DNA of 64,000 nt, taken from the NCBI GenBank assembly GCA_024699855.1, contig JAMPIQ010000002.1, forward strand, positions 6,572,001 through 6,636,000, written 5' to 3'. The position numbers and the translations under genes are program-made. The stretch is from Aphelenchoides besseyi. Its lineage: Eukaryota > Nematoda > Chromadorea > Rhabditida > Aphelenchoididae. The notes below the pieces were generated by a model. That model ran no database searches. It worked only from the letters and a program-made list of their open reading frames with translations, and was not told where the DNA came from. This document shows, in pieces, positions 44,979 to 55,324 of the stretch (positions within the stretch are counted from its first letter, which is position 1; each line of letters starts with the position of its first letter).

Positions 44979-45295
44979 ACGGGCGCTGAAGTTACGTGTC
45001 ATTGAACGAGTTTTCGCATATTCACAACACTTTCTATGGTCCGGTAGTCAATTGTTAATGTTTTGCATTCTCATTCGTATGGTATTAACACACTGCTTGC
45101 GAGTATTTAACAATGGAGATTAATATACACATTATGTGATACTTCTTATGATTTCTATAAAAACTTCTGTATATTTCGAATAAACATAATCTTATAAAGC
45201 AAATGACTTCTTTAATGATCAGTTACTTGACTGGTTCTTCTATTTCTTTTTATTGACCCTGGAGTTCAATGATCGTAAGTTTAGAATCTTGGCAA

Positions 45296-46737
45296 ATGGG
45301 CAAACGAAAGCACATCAAATCTGGTGCCGGTGATGTGGTCACCAAACCGGCTCCACTGGTAACTCAAATTGAGACCGAGAAGGTAGCCAGACAACGAGAG
45401 CCACGTGGAATTCTCAAGAAACAAAAACTTGATGATGAGGTGACTTAAACATAAGTACGAGTAACTGTACGATTCGTTATAGTATGTTCCGGACAAAATG
45501 AGTGAGAAGATTCTGAAACTTGCGGCCGAACAACGAGCAGACGTCGAGGAATCTAACTTGGGATTGGACGATTTGGCGTGGGTTTGAAGTTTAGGTTTTG
45601 TATCCAATACTGATTTTGCAGGTCCGCCTTAAAACAATCAGAATTCGGCGATCAAGCAGCTGAAGACGATGATTCTGACGTTGAAGGCGGCGACGCTGTT
45701 AGCCGTACGAGTTTGAAATCGTATCTGCACGATGAAGAAGCAATACGAAGCGGAAGAGGTGGATCGACGGTTAGTCGGAGAAGTCGTCGAACGCGAACAG
45801 AATCGCAACAAGAAGAGTTGGAGGAATTGGACTCTGCATTAACCGCCGGACTGAGTCAAAATGTGATTCAAATGTACAAAGAAATTGGTCAATATATGTC
45901 TCACTATCGTAGTGGGAAAATTCCAAAAGCATTCAAATCGATACCCGCATTGTTGAATTGGGAGCAAATTTTGGAGTAAGTTTTAGTTCTTAATACAGAA
46001 ACATGCTCGGTTTAGAATCACATGTCCTGAAAAATATACCGCTGCCTCGATGTTGCATGCAACTCGAATGTTCAGTGCGGTAGCATCGCCGAAAGTTTGT
46101 GAACGGTAATCTTCATTCTTGGTTCATTAAGAGCTTGTTTGTAGATTCTATCGCTACTATCTGTTGCCGCGAGTTTTGGATGACATTATGGAATTTCGAA
46201 AGTTGAATGTCCATCTATTCAACGCGTTGAAAAAAGCGGTTTACAAGCCCACGGCTTTCGTCAAAGGAATCCTCCTTCCGATGTGCACGTCCGACTCGTT
46301 TTCGATGATTGTCGCTCACGTGATTCGCGGAATTCTGACTTCAGTTTCGTTGCCCGTGTTCCATGCCGCAACGGCGATGATCAAAATCGCTCGACTTCCC
46401 GTTTCGAGTCCGATTTCTTATGTTTTGACCGGAATGATCAACAAAAGATACACGTTGCCGTCGTTGGCTGTCGATGCGCTTATTCAGTACTTCTGCAGTT
46501 ACGATTTGGACGAAGAGATGCCGCTTTCGCTTAACACTTGCATCCAAAACTTCGTTCAACTCTACAAACTGGAGTTGACTGATCAGCAAAAACAAACGTT
46601 GATTGAATTGCTGAAGGTCAGTTCAGTCCTCGACGAGTAGTTTCAATCGAGTAATCCAACGACTTTAGAACAAAGGGCACAAGTTGGCGTCTTCAATTCC
46701 ACTTCAAGAGTTAGAATCGGCCTTCGTGACCGAGTGA
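45296..46737 (+). CDS. BYSL: Bystin, 40S ribosome biogenesis factor
   Basis: Bystin (yeast Enp1) is needed for late nucleolar and cytoplasmic maturation of the small ribosomal subunit. The start ATG at 45296 (MGKRKHIKSGAG) gives a basic, then acidic N-terminus, SLKSYLHDEEAIRSGR, and the conserved helical domain: YMSHYRSGKIPKAFKSIPAL, NWEQILE, PEKYTAASMLHATRMFSAVA, FYRYYLLPRVLDDIMEFRKL, NVHLFNALKKAVYKPTAFVK, GILLPMC, AAMIKIARLP, KRYTLPSLAVDALIQYF and TDQQKQTLIELLK. A last exon after a 52-nt intron adds NKGHKLASSIPLQELESAFV and ends at TGA 46735-46737. Length about 420 residues, normal for the family. Tail-to-tail with MCTS1, 123 bp between the stop codons. Confidence 0.92.
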
Positions 46738-46860
46738 CCAGGAACTTTAGTTCATAATCCAGAAATTGTCGTTGAGTTGTTATTGTTACGATTAAAATCA
46801 TCTATTCAAAACCATTAAACACTCATTTATTTAATTGAACTAAACAAAACTGAATAGATT

Positions 46861-47542
46861 TTACTGTACGGTCGACAGACGCCACAAACCATCGTTCAAG
46901 TAGTGAATGTTGTCGATGGCAGCACCTGCATTCTGATTGCGAATTTCATCGCTGCTCATCTTCTGTTGTCCGATTGCCATCGCGTGTTCTTTTCCTTCGG
47001 CCATCACCGCCACGATTTGATCTTTTTCGATTCGATCTGCTAAACGGGCACCCGGAGACTCTGAAACATGGAAATTAGCTAATCACGAAAACTTCTTCGC
47101 ACTTAATCCCGGACACATAATGTGCGATCCGTTCAGAACAGGACGAATTGCCCCCTGATCGACCTGAATGGGACCGTGAGAACTCTCGTTATTGTGCTGA
47201 CTAACCTGTTGATGCGGCAAAATGAACGGATATTTGTGGAGTAGACGTAAACTTGGAATGTACGGCAAATCGCGGTGTTTAACAAACTGAACTTGTCCGT
47301 CTTCGGTCGTTATCAACTCGACGTGATCTTTGCACTTCACAACTTTGAAATTCTCCTTTTTCGGCAAAATCGTTTCGATAACATCCGCCAACGGTGGATA
47401 TTGTTCGACAAGTTTTGTTCGAATTCCTTTCTAAACAAAAAACGAACTGAGAGAACACTCAGTGTCGATTACTCACCTGTACGGATGACTTCAGTTGCTG
47501 GGAACCAGTGACGTCTTTTGTTGGATCAAATTTTTTGAACAT
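46861..47542 (-). CDS. MCTS1: MCTS1, PUA-domain translation re-initiation factor
   Basis: MCTS1 pairs with DENR to recycle post-termination 40S subunits and promote re-initiation after short upstream ORFs. Four exons (47542-47477, 47430 onward, and two more) give MFKKFDPTKDVTGSQQLKSS, KGIRTKLVEQYPPLADVIET, HVELITTEDGQVQFVKHRDL, PYIPSLRLLHKYPFILPHQQ, VDQGAIRPVLNGSHIMCPGL (start of the PUA domain), VAVMAEGKEHAMAIGQQKMS and NIHYLNDGLWRLSTVQ. About 180 residues, as in other animals. Introns are about 41-46 nt. The stop is at 46863-46861. Confidence 0.93.
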
Positions 47543-47913
47543 TTTGATGAACGAATTTAACTAACTTCAGTCATACAATTAGCACCTTCTCTTTTGTTCC
47601 TTCAACAAATCGAATTGCCAAGTGAAAGAATCCGTTTGAGACTCTGAGGTTACTGTATAATATTTTGTTGATTGGAGCAGTTAACGACATGAAACGTGTA
47701 AACTAATTTATATTCTTTGGTTAGAAATATTAACGAGATTCCCAGAATATTGTTTTTGGAACTGTTTTTAAACTCGAAGATTCTGAAGTCCTTCATTCGA
47801 TTGTTTCTTGGGCAAATGCTTTGGTTTCCGGTTAAGTATCGACCGTTCCACCAACTCTTCAATTGTTCCACTATTGCATCTAAAAGACGTCTTATACGTT
47901 TTCGATTATATGC

Positions 47914-48526
47914 TTACTTTTCGGTTGAACAGACACACAATAAACTGGAGACCTAAAAGTTTAGAACGTAAATAACTAGACGTTCCATTCTGCCTACGTG
48001 ATTGTGCGGTGGTGCTGGAGGTGAGGCCGAGCGACGAAAACGACGTGTTTGAGGTATCGACTGCTCATCATCAATTGGAGGCTGTGGAAAAGCCGGTGGT
48101 CCAACATCGATTTCAGCGGGTGAGGCCACAGAATCCAGGAATTCTTCATCGTTTCTCGAAGCCGGTAGAAACGGTCGATTGTCTTGAGACTAAAACAAAC
48201 AACATATTAAATTTTGTTTTTGGATGTATTCGCCCTACCGTGTCGATATTTTGACACAATGCGGAACCTTTGAAAAAAAGCAGATGTTGGTAGATGGCTG
48301 TACCACTGGATGAGCAGAATTTTCTCACACGTGCTTTATTGTCGTTTCGTGAAACATAACTGACAACCGTACAAGACTCAACACCCGGTTCACAAACTTC
48401 CACTTCGTCAACACATGGCAACGAGTCGTCGGCTCCGGAATGAGAGTTACAAGTCAAACATTCGAAGGCGTCATTGAAAGTAAGACCTCCGATTAAAGTA
48501 AAAATGAGAAGTTGAAAGCGAGCCAT
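47914..48526 (-). CDS. Secreted Ly6/uPAR-like protein with proline-rich tail
   Basis: ATG 48526 begins a clear signal peptide (MARFQLLIFTLIGGLTFNDA), then a cysteine-rich domain opening FECLTCNSHSGADDSLPC and continuing VCEPGVESCTVVSYVS...KFCSSSG...ALCQN, the opening and spacing typical of the three-finger Ly6/uPAR fold. The classic CCxxxxCN ending is absent, so it is an atypical member. A 50-nt intron leads to a Pro/Ser-rich, basic tail (VGPPAFPQPPIDDEQ, RRFRRSASPPAPPHNH). A further possible intron at 47999-47955 sets the end at 47914 (tail VSSLLCVCSTEK); if not spliced the protein ends near 47955. It is probably secreted or surface attached; nothing indicates a toxin. Confidence 0.55.
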
Positions 48527-49036
48527 TAGCTGGAATTTGCGGTTATGGCAATTGAGAGATGATGTTGACGAGAGAATAAGCTGCTTTTAAACGAAATTGA
48601 ATTCGCGACGACGATCCACTTAACAACAATCGAACAGAACGGAAATACGAGAAGATCCACTGACCTCGTTCCTGTTCCGGAATTGTCGCCGTTTCTTCGC
48701 ATCTAATTCGTGGATTTGAGCGTGCAAATTGATGCGGATTAACGGATCAATTAGACTCTTCAACGGTTTTTGTTTTTTTGAAGTTCTGCGAAAGTGATTG
48801 TTGTTGAATGGAAGGTCAAGTGACTAATAATACAATTAGTGCAAACGGTACTTCAAAAAGCAAATGACAAATCGAAAGCTGGTCTATCGAACAAAATGCC
48901 TTTAACATCAAGTTTCAGTGAACCTTATGACCATCAGCGCTAATTCGAAGAGCCTTTGACTCATCCAGCAATCTCTTCGGGTTGTATTTCAATCAACCCG
49001 GTCAGCGCGTAAATTACGAACGAAAACCCCGCTCAA
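48527..49036. promoter_or_regulatory. Divergent upstream region of the Ly6-like (-) and small (+) genes
   Basis: 510 bp between opposed start codons. No TATA box or clear motif was identified. Confidence 0.35.
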
Positions 49037-49428
49037 ATGGAGGAAGTGTACGATGCGTCTGCAGAAGATGAGTTGATGAAGAAAAAAGCCCGTCAATCGT
49101 TAGCTCATCAGAGTAAACCTATCGATGATTCAAGGGCGCACAAACACGCCATCTACTTTCGGTAAGTGGATTACTAGAAAAATAATACGATGAGTTGTAG
49201 TTTTTTAGTTGTAAATCAAGTTTGTTTGTTTTCATCGTTGAATTCAAAATGAAAGTACTTTTTGTTTGTTGATAAAGTGCTTTGAGTGTGAAAGTAACAA
49301 CAAGAAGGCAGTTTCAATTGGTTCTTTTGATTGAAGCAGATGTTCGAGGTCAACCACCTGAGTATAAGAACGGAGAATCGAAACTACATGTTCTCAACAT
49401 TGATCTTCGAGCATCTCCAGTAGTATAA
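49037..49428 (+). CDS. Small unrecognised protein, about 90 residues
   Basis: ATG 49037 starts an acidic then basic segment (MEEVYDASAEDELMKKKARQ, SLAHQSKPIDDSRAHKHAIY), an intron from 49162 to tgataaag at 49278, and a second exon ALSVKVTTRRQFQLVLLIEA, DVRGQPPEYKNGESKLHVLN, IDLRASPVV with stop TAA 49426-49428. The splice closes in phase 2, which supports the model. No family recognised. Confidence 0.5.
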
Positions 49429-49559
49429 ATATGCTAATACCAACACAATCATCCTCATCTTCAAAATCCTATCAATAAAATTATACATATTTTGCGAATT
49501 AAAAGTATAAAATACCTCAAATCATGTACATTATCTTCAATTTCACCACGAAATTCTCT

Positions 49560-50076
49560 GAGCCGAATGGAATTGCGACAGCTTGTGGTACGTTGTCAAA
49601 TACAACAGTCCCGAGACCCAGGGTTATCGAAACGTGAGTTACGGCCAGAACTACGTGGTTTTTGATTCGAAACCTTATACTCAGTGGGAATTCGAAGTGC
49701 AAGCAGCAAATCCAGACGGTTCATCAACGTGGTCACGAGCACAAACTTCCCAAACGTTCTCAACATCGCCTGGTGTTATTTCGGAACCTCAAATTTATCC
49801 AACGGCTGACCGCGTTTAATTATCGTGGAGACCACCACAAAATCCGAACGGTCAAATTACCGGCTACGAAGTCACATATTAACTTGTTTCAAGAGAAATG
49901 TGCGACAACGTGCCGGATGGCGTTCAGACGGTCATGAGTTCAGGTCCCGGATACATTCTAAGCGGCTTGAAACCTCATTCAAAATATCGTATTGGTGTTG
50001 CGGCAAAAACTCGTATTGCTGGTGAACGTGTGACAATAATATATAATAGCCCTTCTAGCGCAGGGAGTTTTCTTTA
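49560..50076 (+). pseudogene. Fibronectin type III pseudogene of the L1CAM/neuroglian kind
   Basis: Parts of two FN3 domains in tandem. The first has WYVVKYN...NYVVFDSKPYTQWEFEVQA ANPDGSS, where the YTQWEFxVQAxN motif is characteristic of L1-family cell adhesion molecules. The second has LSWRPPQNPNGQITGYEVTY and LSGLKPHSKYRIGVAAKT. Stop codons interrupt it at 49817-49819 and after GYEVTY near 49880. The ends are missing and no immunoglobulin domains or membrane segment are present, so it is a dead fragment of a larger gene elsewhere. Confidence 0.7.
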
Positions 50077-50790
50077 AGCGCAGTATATATTTCCTTGATA
50101 AAAAGGCTCAAAATCACACAAATGCACAAGCTTAAAAATTTTCTATTACAGTGACATTTCCTTTAGCACCGTGTATATTTTCAGCATAAAAACATCAGAA
50201 AGACACTCATGTACAAGCTTTTGCGTGAAATATGATTTACAGTGCATTACGTATTTTTATTGATAAATTGACTAGAAATATTCTCATGAAAACAATTGGC
50301 AATGTGAGTCAACTGTTTCTCAAAGTTTCGGCGATTTTATTTTGTTTGTGTCTATTCTTGCCCCATTTTTTACCTATTTGTAGTTCTATTTCAACTATTT
50401 TTTTCAAAACAATGGATTCTAATATCAAACAAAAGCTGATCGATGAAATAAACCAATTAAACATCAAACAAGAACAGTCGGTTCAACAAAAATGTTTGTG
50501 CGTTTCTTTTCTTTCTTTGCATTGATTCATTTTTTTATTTTAAGATCTCACTTATTTGTCGAAATACTCCCATTTAACTTCGAATTTAATGACAAGTACT
50601 CGCTGACAGTTGATAAGAATTTGGTGACCGGGAGGCAGTACAGTTTCGCTCCCATCGCAGAAATATCTTGATGGGTTTCTAGAATGAGAGCTAACCTGCA
50701 CTTTAGCCGATGACCGTCAACGATGGAGAAGAGAAAGCCTACCTTGTTTCGTCCAACAATCAATTCTTTTTGAAGTTTGTTCGCACTAAC
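50077..50790. other. AT-rich spacer with one short Lys/Gln-rich frame
   Basis: The frame near 50411-50500 (MDSNIKQKLIDEINQLNIKQ) could be a first exon ending at a GT near 50501, but no continuation is convincing. No other feature. Confidence 0.3.
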
Positions 50791-50928
50791 CCTGCGGTTA
50801 CACTTCGTTCAATCCGATGAATCTGTCCGCCGCATCGGAAAACAGTGTAACTAGGCGCGTCGGATCGAACATTGGAAGGTTGGTCGGACGTCGGATCGGA
50901 CGCAAATCGGACGAAGTGTAACCGCAGG
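50791..50928. repeat. 138-bp MITE
   Basis: Perfect 18-bp terminal inverted repeats CCTGCGGTTACACTTCGT at both ends, and an interior rich in short GGATCG/CGGACG repeats. Too short to encode a protein. The target-site duplication is unclear (TAA-like bases on each flank). Confidence 0.75.
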
Positions 50929-51294
50929 ATAAGGCTCAATCGACTATCACTCTCCGGAAAGTCACTCAACAAGTTAGTCTTTCGTTGCATTTTTCACATT
51001 CAATTCCATATTTTTTAGTACATATCTGTTGTCGACATTCCTGAAACTGTCAAGAAATAGGAGCTCGTGTTCAGCTTCAAGAGTCCAAAACAGTTTGCGG
51101 ATGTTTACCAACAGTTCAAAAACGCCAAATTTAAGGTTATCGATCGGAAGGTAAGAGATTTTGAAGTTCATTGTTTGTTAAAGAATCTTGGAGAACGTTC
51201 AAATCTTTGAAAGTAATCCATAAACGGCCATAAAACCTCCCCGTTAATTTATAGACCGAATTCTTAATCCTCCTCTTCCCATTGAACAAAACTC

Positions 51295-51302
51295 TATAAA
51301 AG
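51295..51302 (+). promoter_or_regulatory. TATA box (TATAAAAG)
   Basis: TATAAAAG lies 67 bp before the ATG at 51369, after a pyrimidine-rich stretch. This is the spacing expected of a core promoter with a roughly 40-nt leader, and it is one of the few clear TATA boxes in the window. Confidence 0.45.
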
Positions 51303-51368
51303 GACCTCCTCCGCTCGCGATCAATACCCTCTCTAACGAATTCAAACCTTTTCCACGTTCACGATACA

Positions 51369-51506
51369 ATGAACTTCCCCTTTTTACTGGGCATTGTTTT
51401 TATTTTTCTTATTTCAGTAAGAACGTCCGATCCGTGGTATTTTCAACAAGCTGCTTTTAATTTATTCTTGATCTCTGTAATTTTTGTGCATGTAAACTAT
51501 TTATGA
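51369..51506 (+). CDS. Short hydrophobic ORF with signal-like start, 45 residues
   Basis: MNFPFLLGIVFIFLISVRTS followed by DPWYFQQAAF and a second hydrophobic stretch, stop TGA 51504-51506. The first 16 residues are a textbook signal peptide or anchor. Alternatively a GT-AG intron starts at the GTAAGA after ISF/LIS (51418) and the ORF is only exon 1 of a small secreted protein. Support is the TATA box plus the start context, not homology. Confidence 0.35.
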   Translation: MNFPFLLGIVFIFLISVRTSDPWYFQQAAFNLFLISVIFVHVNYL

Positions 51507-51783
51507 GTAAATCAGTGTAATGGACGGAAATTCCGTTGAATTTATCTTTCTTTTAATTGGATTCAATTGAACTTTTTCTTTATTTACGTGATACGAGACT
51601 ATGGTTCGATTCGAAGAATCAATAACTGGTTCAAGTGGTATTACTTGAAGATTTTTGTTTAACATGAAATATGGAGAAACGATATAAATTAACGATTTCA
51701 CAATAAAATACAAACTAAAGTAGCTGCAATAGTTGCATAAATCCTCCACTTATTGAACCCGGAAGTGGAGTTACGCATCAAAG

Positions 51784-51975
51784 GTGTTCAAACGGAAAGA
51801 CGAGCACCGGTGGGAAATACTATGGACGCCGAAAGGAAAGCTCCCGATCAGTAGACCGCCAACACGTTATGCGGATGACTTCGTTAAATTCCTACCACAA
51901 CAAACTTGGACGAACGTAGTAAAAACGTCGCAATGGAGAAATCTGTGTTCATCCCTCGCTACTTTTCCCCGATGA
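51784..51975 (+). mobile_element. LINE 3'-end fragment
   Basis: Encodes RWEILWTPKGKLPISRPPTR YADDF and TWTNVVKTSQWRNLCSSLAT, matching the C-terminal tail of the LINE at 29780-30575 in order and spacing. Only about 190 bp survive. Confidence 0.7.
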
Positions 51976-52621
51976 CTTTTAGTTGTTGGATTTAAGCGAT
52001 CAAAGGAGTAAATAATAAAATTATAAATTTCGATTAACTTCCCAAATCATTACTTCATTTGGCTTGATTATTTTCTACGGCTGTCTTTTTGAATAGTTAC
52101 AATTTATATTTTCTAATGCATTTACGGGATGTTTTTGATTATAATGTAAAAATACTTTAGTTTCAATCATACAAAATTTTCTTTTAAATAGTGTTTAAAT
52201 TTGAATAAGCTAGTAAATCTATTTGGATTATCCGAAGGCAGTTTTTTTATCAAATGCAGTGAAATCGTTTCCGCATTGATTGAATTCAATCTCACCACCG
52301 TAGATGTCAGACTAGTAAGTGCGGGGCCTTGAGGCACTCATTCGGACTTAATCGACAATCAAGATCTTAGAATATATTGTTCTTTTTCTGCTATGAGCAT
52401 ATGTATACTACTTCTCCTCGTAAACTGAACTTCAAAGAACATTACCACAAAGTAATCAGATAACATGGAAAATGGCAATCTAATTCAAATCCTTTGCTTC
52501 AGCGGCTCAAATGAAAAGCTGTGTACTAAAGCGCATTTGGCGTTTTCCAATCTATTGAACCGTAAAGTGCTTTCAAAGTCAAGATTTCTACCATTTAACT
52601 TTTAGTTTTTGCAACATCAGA
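51976..52621. other. AT-rich intergenic DNA
   Basis: Nothing recognised; probably contains the promoter of the downstream coiled-coil gene. Confidence 0.4.
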
Positions 52622-54499
52622 ATGAGCACCGTGAAGGCCCCAATATCGAGGTAAATGTGCACTTTCGCTCATTAAGTGTAATTTTGCAGTGAAACGAAGA
52701 AGATGAACACAAGCAGGGAGAAGATGAAGGTTTCTGACGAGACGACAAAGAAGTCTGCAAAGACTATCGAGGTTCAGGCAAAATCCAAAATAGTTGAAGA
52801 CAATGCAAAGCCCGAAGCTAAAGACGATTTATCACCCAAGAAGCAACGTCGCAAGTTTGTTAAACCGAAGCAAAGTCGAAAAATGGGACGTGAATTAAAG
52901 AAGAAAGTCGAGAAAGAGATTATAACTGTTGATCCGGTGTTAGAGCGCGAAAAATTACGACTTGTAAGTGAAGACTGATATTAACATGAGCCTTAAATTT
53001 AGCAACGACATGAACTAAATGCTATGGAAAAACGTTGGATGGCGAAGAAAGAAATGGAATTCAATAAGAAAATCAGCGAACTGACTAAAGACAATCAACA
53101 AGTGAGTAAGAACAGTCCATCTGTTGAGGTAGTTCATTTTCCAGTTAAAAGCATCAGAAGAAGTTTTGATGAAAGAAAATGAGATTATTCGAAATGACCG
53201 GAATTACAAAGAATTGGAGTTGGAAAAATTAACTCAGTTCTGGACGATTACACGTGCACAATTGCAACAGCAACAACAACAAGCGGTTGATTTGGAGGCT
53301 CGAATGCAAAGACTGAAAGTCGCTCATGTTGAACATGTTTCAGTTTGTTTTTGATGTCTAATTTTGAGTCGAATCCAAGTTATAGCTTTTGCACAAGCGA
53401 ATAGCGATGTTGCAATTGGATACGAAACTTGAACTCGAAATGAGCACACAAACCGATCCGTTTGGACTTGATTCTGATTGTACGGGACGTGCGGTATGCT
53501 GTGGTTTTGGATTCGGAAGGAATGTATGTTTTTAAGGATATGATGGTTCAAACCGAGTCCGATTGGGATCGACAGAAAGTCAACGATGTGTTGAAGCAAC
53601 ACGACGACGAATTGGTTGCATTTATTGCGGAAATCGAAAATGGTAAGTCGACTGTTGACTTTTACTTTAGAAACAAGTAATATTAGCCAAACAGCAAGCT
53701 CAAAGTGATTACAAGTTTGCCGTTGTACAACTGGAACAGGGTCTAAGAGAAGAGCACGAAGACCAGTTGAGAACAATAAAAGAAGAAAAAGAACGACAGT
53801 TGGAGGAGATGGTGCGAATACAATGCGAGCAAATGACTCAAGTCGAAAACGACAAAATGCACTTAAAAGCCTCACTAACCGGAGTCATCACCGATCAGAA
53901 AGTAAGCCACAGAAGTGGAACCGATTGACATTTTGTTTCAGGTTGAAATTCAAGAATTGAACAAATCTTTGGCAAAGAAAGAAGAAGAATGCGTTAACTT
54001 GACCGAAGACTTGCAAGCAATAAAGAACCAATACGAGAATTTGACAACAAAATTTAAAGCCTTAACTTTAAGTTATGAAAAGAACAAGGTCGACACAAGA
54101 ACTCTAAAGGTTTGATTAGGTTGAGAGCAAAATAACGTGCGGATTTCAGAACGACCTTAAAACTATTGCTGATTTGCGAATTCGATTGGAGAAGATTGAA
54201 GATATCAATGAGATTCTGCTTGGAGAATACAAAAAGGTTTGTGATTGGTTTTATTCTCTTCCCATACTCATTTTTAGCTTGAAACAGAAAGAAACATGGT
54301 CGCAGAGCAACTTGCCTATTTGATGAAGACGGGAGTTGAAAGCGGAAGTCGTGGATCGAATAGATCTGCTTTCATTGCTTCACTGGCACCTCAGAAAAAA
54401 TCTTATGAAATTGGTGAACAACTGGGTAACAGGATTTTAGATGCAAGTAAATTCATCATTGTTTCAGATGAAATTCGAAGGAAGTACGCTAAAATCTAA
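52622..54499 (+). CDS. Probable dynein regulatory complex subunit 4 (DRC4/GAS8) homologue
   Basis: ATG 52622 (MSTVKAPISS) begins a Lys-rich N-terminus, then nearly continuous coiled coil. The best landmark is ENEIIRNDRNYKELELEKLT followed by QFWTITRAQLQQQQQQAVDL, matching the position and form of the conserved [20 protein letters not shown]-type segment of DRC4. Later segments (HDDELVAFIAEIEN, EHEDQLRTIKEEKERQLEEM, DLKTIADLRIRLEKIEDINE, ILLGEYKKLETERN) also follow the family's order of helices, ending RRKYAKI at 54499. DRC4 belongs to the nexin-dynein regulatory complex of motile cilia and also has non-ciliary microtubule roles. Coiled coils attract false matches, so I keep the symbol blank. 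A short Cys-rich stretch near 53480 may be intron. Confidence 0.5.
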
Positions 54500-54763
54500 G
54501 CCATGCATATTGCAACTGAGATCACTGTAAACTTTGTATACATGCTTCCAATAGATTTCTTGTTATGCTTGTTCAATTGCAGAGATAAAGTTGGGATTTA
54601 CAATTTGGTGTTACCTTGTTTAGTTCTACTTGCCCAGGACATTCTACTGATGGCTTCCAAACAAAAACAAGTAAAGATAACTTTGAATTTATTTTCAACA
54701 AATCGAAAACTTAACAACCTTATACAACACTCGCAATCACACTTCTAACACATCTTCAGGCTC

Positions 54764-55324
54764 TTATTCGTCTTCAGTTTTGATTTCTTCTTTTTGTGGA
54801 CTCTGAAACAACAACTAGTTGATAAAAAAGGTAGTGAAGCTTACCGTTGGTTTTAACTTTTTGTAAAGATTCAAATGAAAATCGTTGGACTTGAGGTTTT
54901 CGACAATCACACGTCGTTTGGATCGTGTCTTTGCGGTTTCCATCTCTTTCAGTTTGTCATCAATTAACTTCTGTCGTTCAGCAACCGAATTGAACAGTTG
55001 AGTCACTCCACGGGTAGCAATTCGAACCAAATTTTTTTCCTTCGAACGATCAGCTGCGTAATCGGGTTTCGTGGACTTCATTTCGAATGCCGGAGTCTTG
55101 GTTGCCGATTTTCGTTGTTGAGTTCGATCTTCTTCATCTGACGAATCACTCGCTGAAGAAGAAGACAATTTCACAGCCGTTTCTTTCGGAACAACGAGGT
55201 TAGTAAACTTCTTTTTGTGTTGTGGAACATCCGCTAAAAACGATGCAAAAAGAAGCTTAAAAGTAAACTTACAATCAGAAGAGTCGTCCGAAGAGTCGTA
55301 CTTTGCGACTCGTTTTTTGGGCAT
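54764..55324 (-). CDS. RRP15: RRP15 homologue, pre-60S ribosome biogenesis
   Basis: RRP15 is a nucleolar factor needed for large-subunit rRNA processing. ATG 55324 (MPKKRVAKYDSSDDSSD) opens an acidic Ser/Asp N-terminus; after one intron, Lys/Ser-rich sequence leads to the conserved core SKEKNLVRIATRGVTQLFNS, VAERQKLIDDKLKEMETAKT, RSKRRVIVENLKSNDFHLNL and a short tail after a second 45-nt intron (SPQKEEIKTEDE, stop 54766-54764). At about 155 residues it is shorter than vertebrate RRP15 (about 280) but keeps the defining IATRGVxQLFN motif. It converges on the DRC4-like gene. Confidence 0.75.

Noticed and set aside
47914..48526. Calling the Ly6-like protein a three-finger toxin
   Set aside because: The final CCxxxxCN motif is absent and it has a long proline-rich tail; endogenous Ly6-like proteins fit better.
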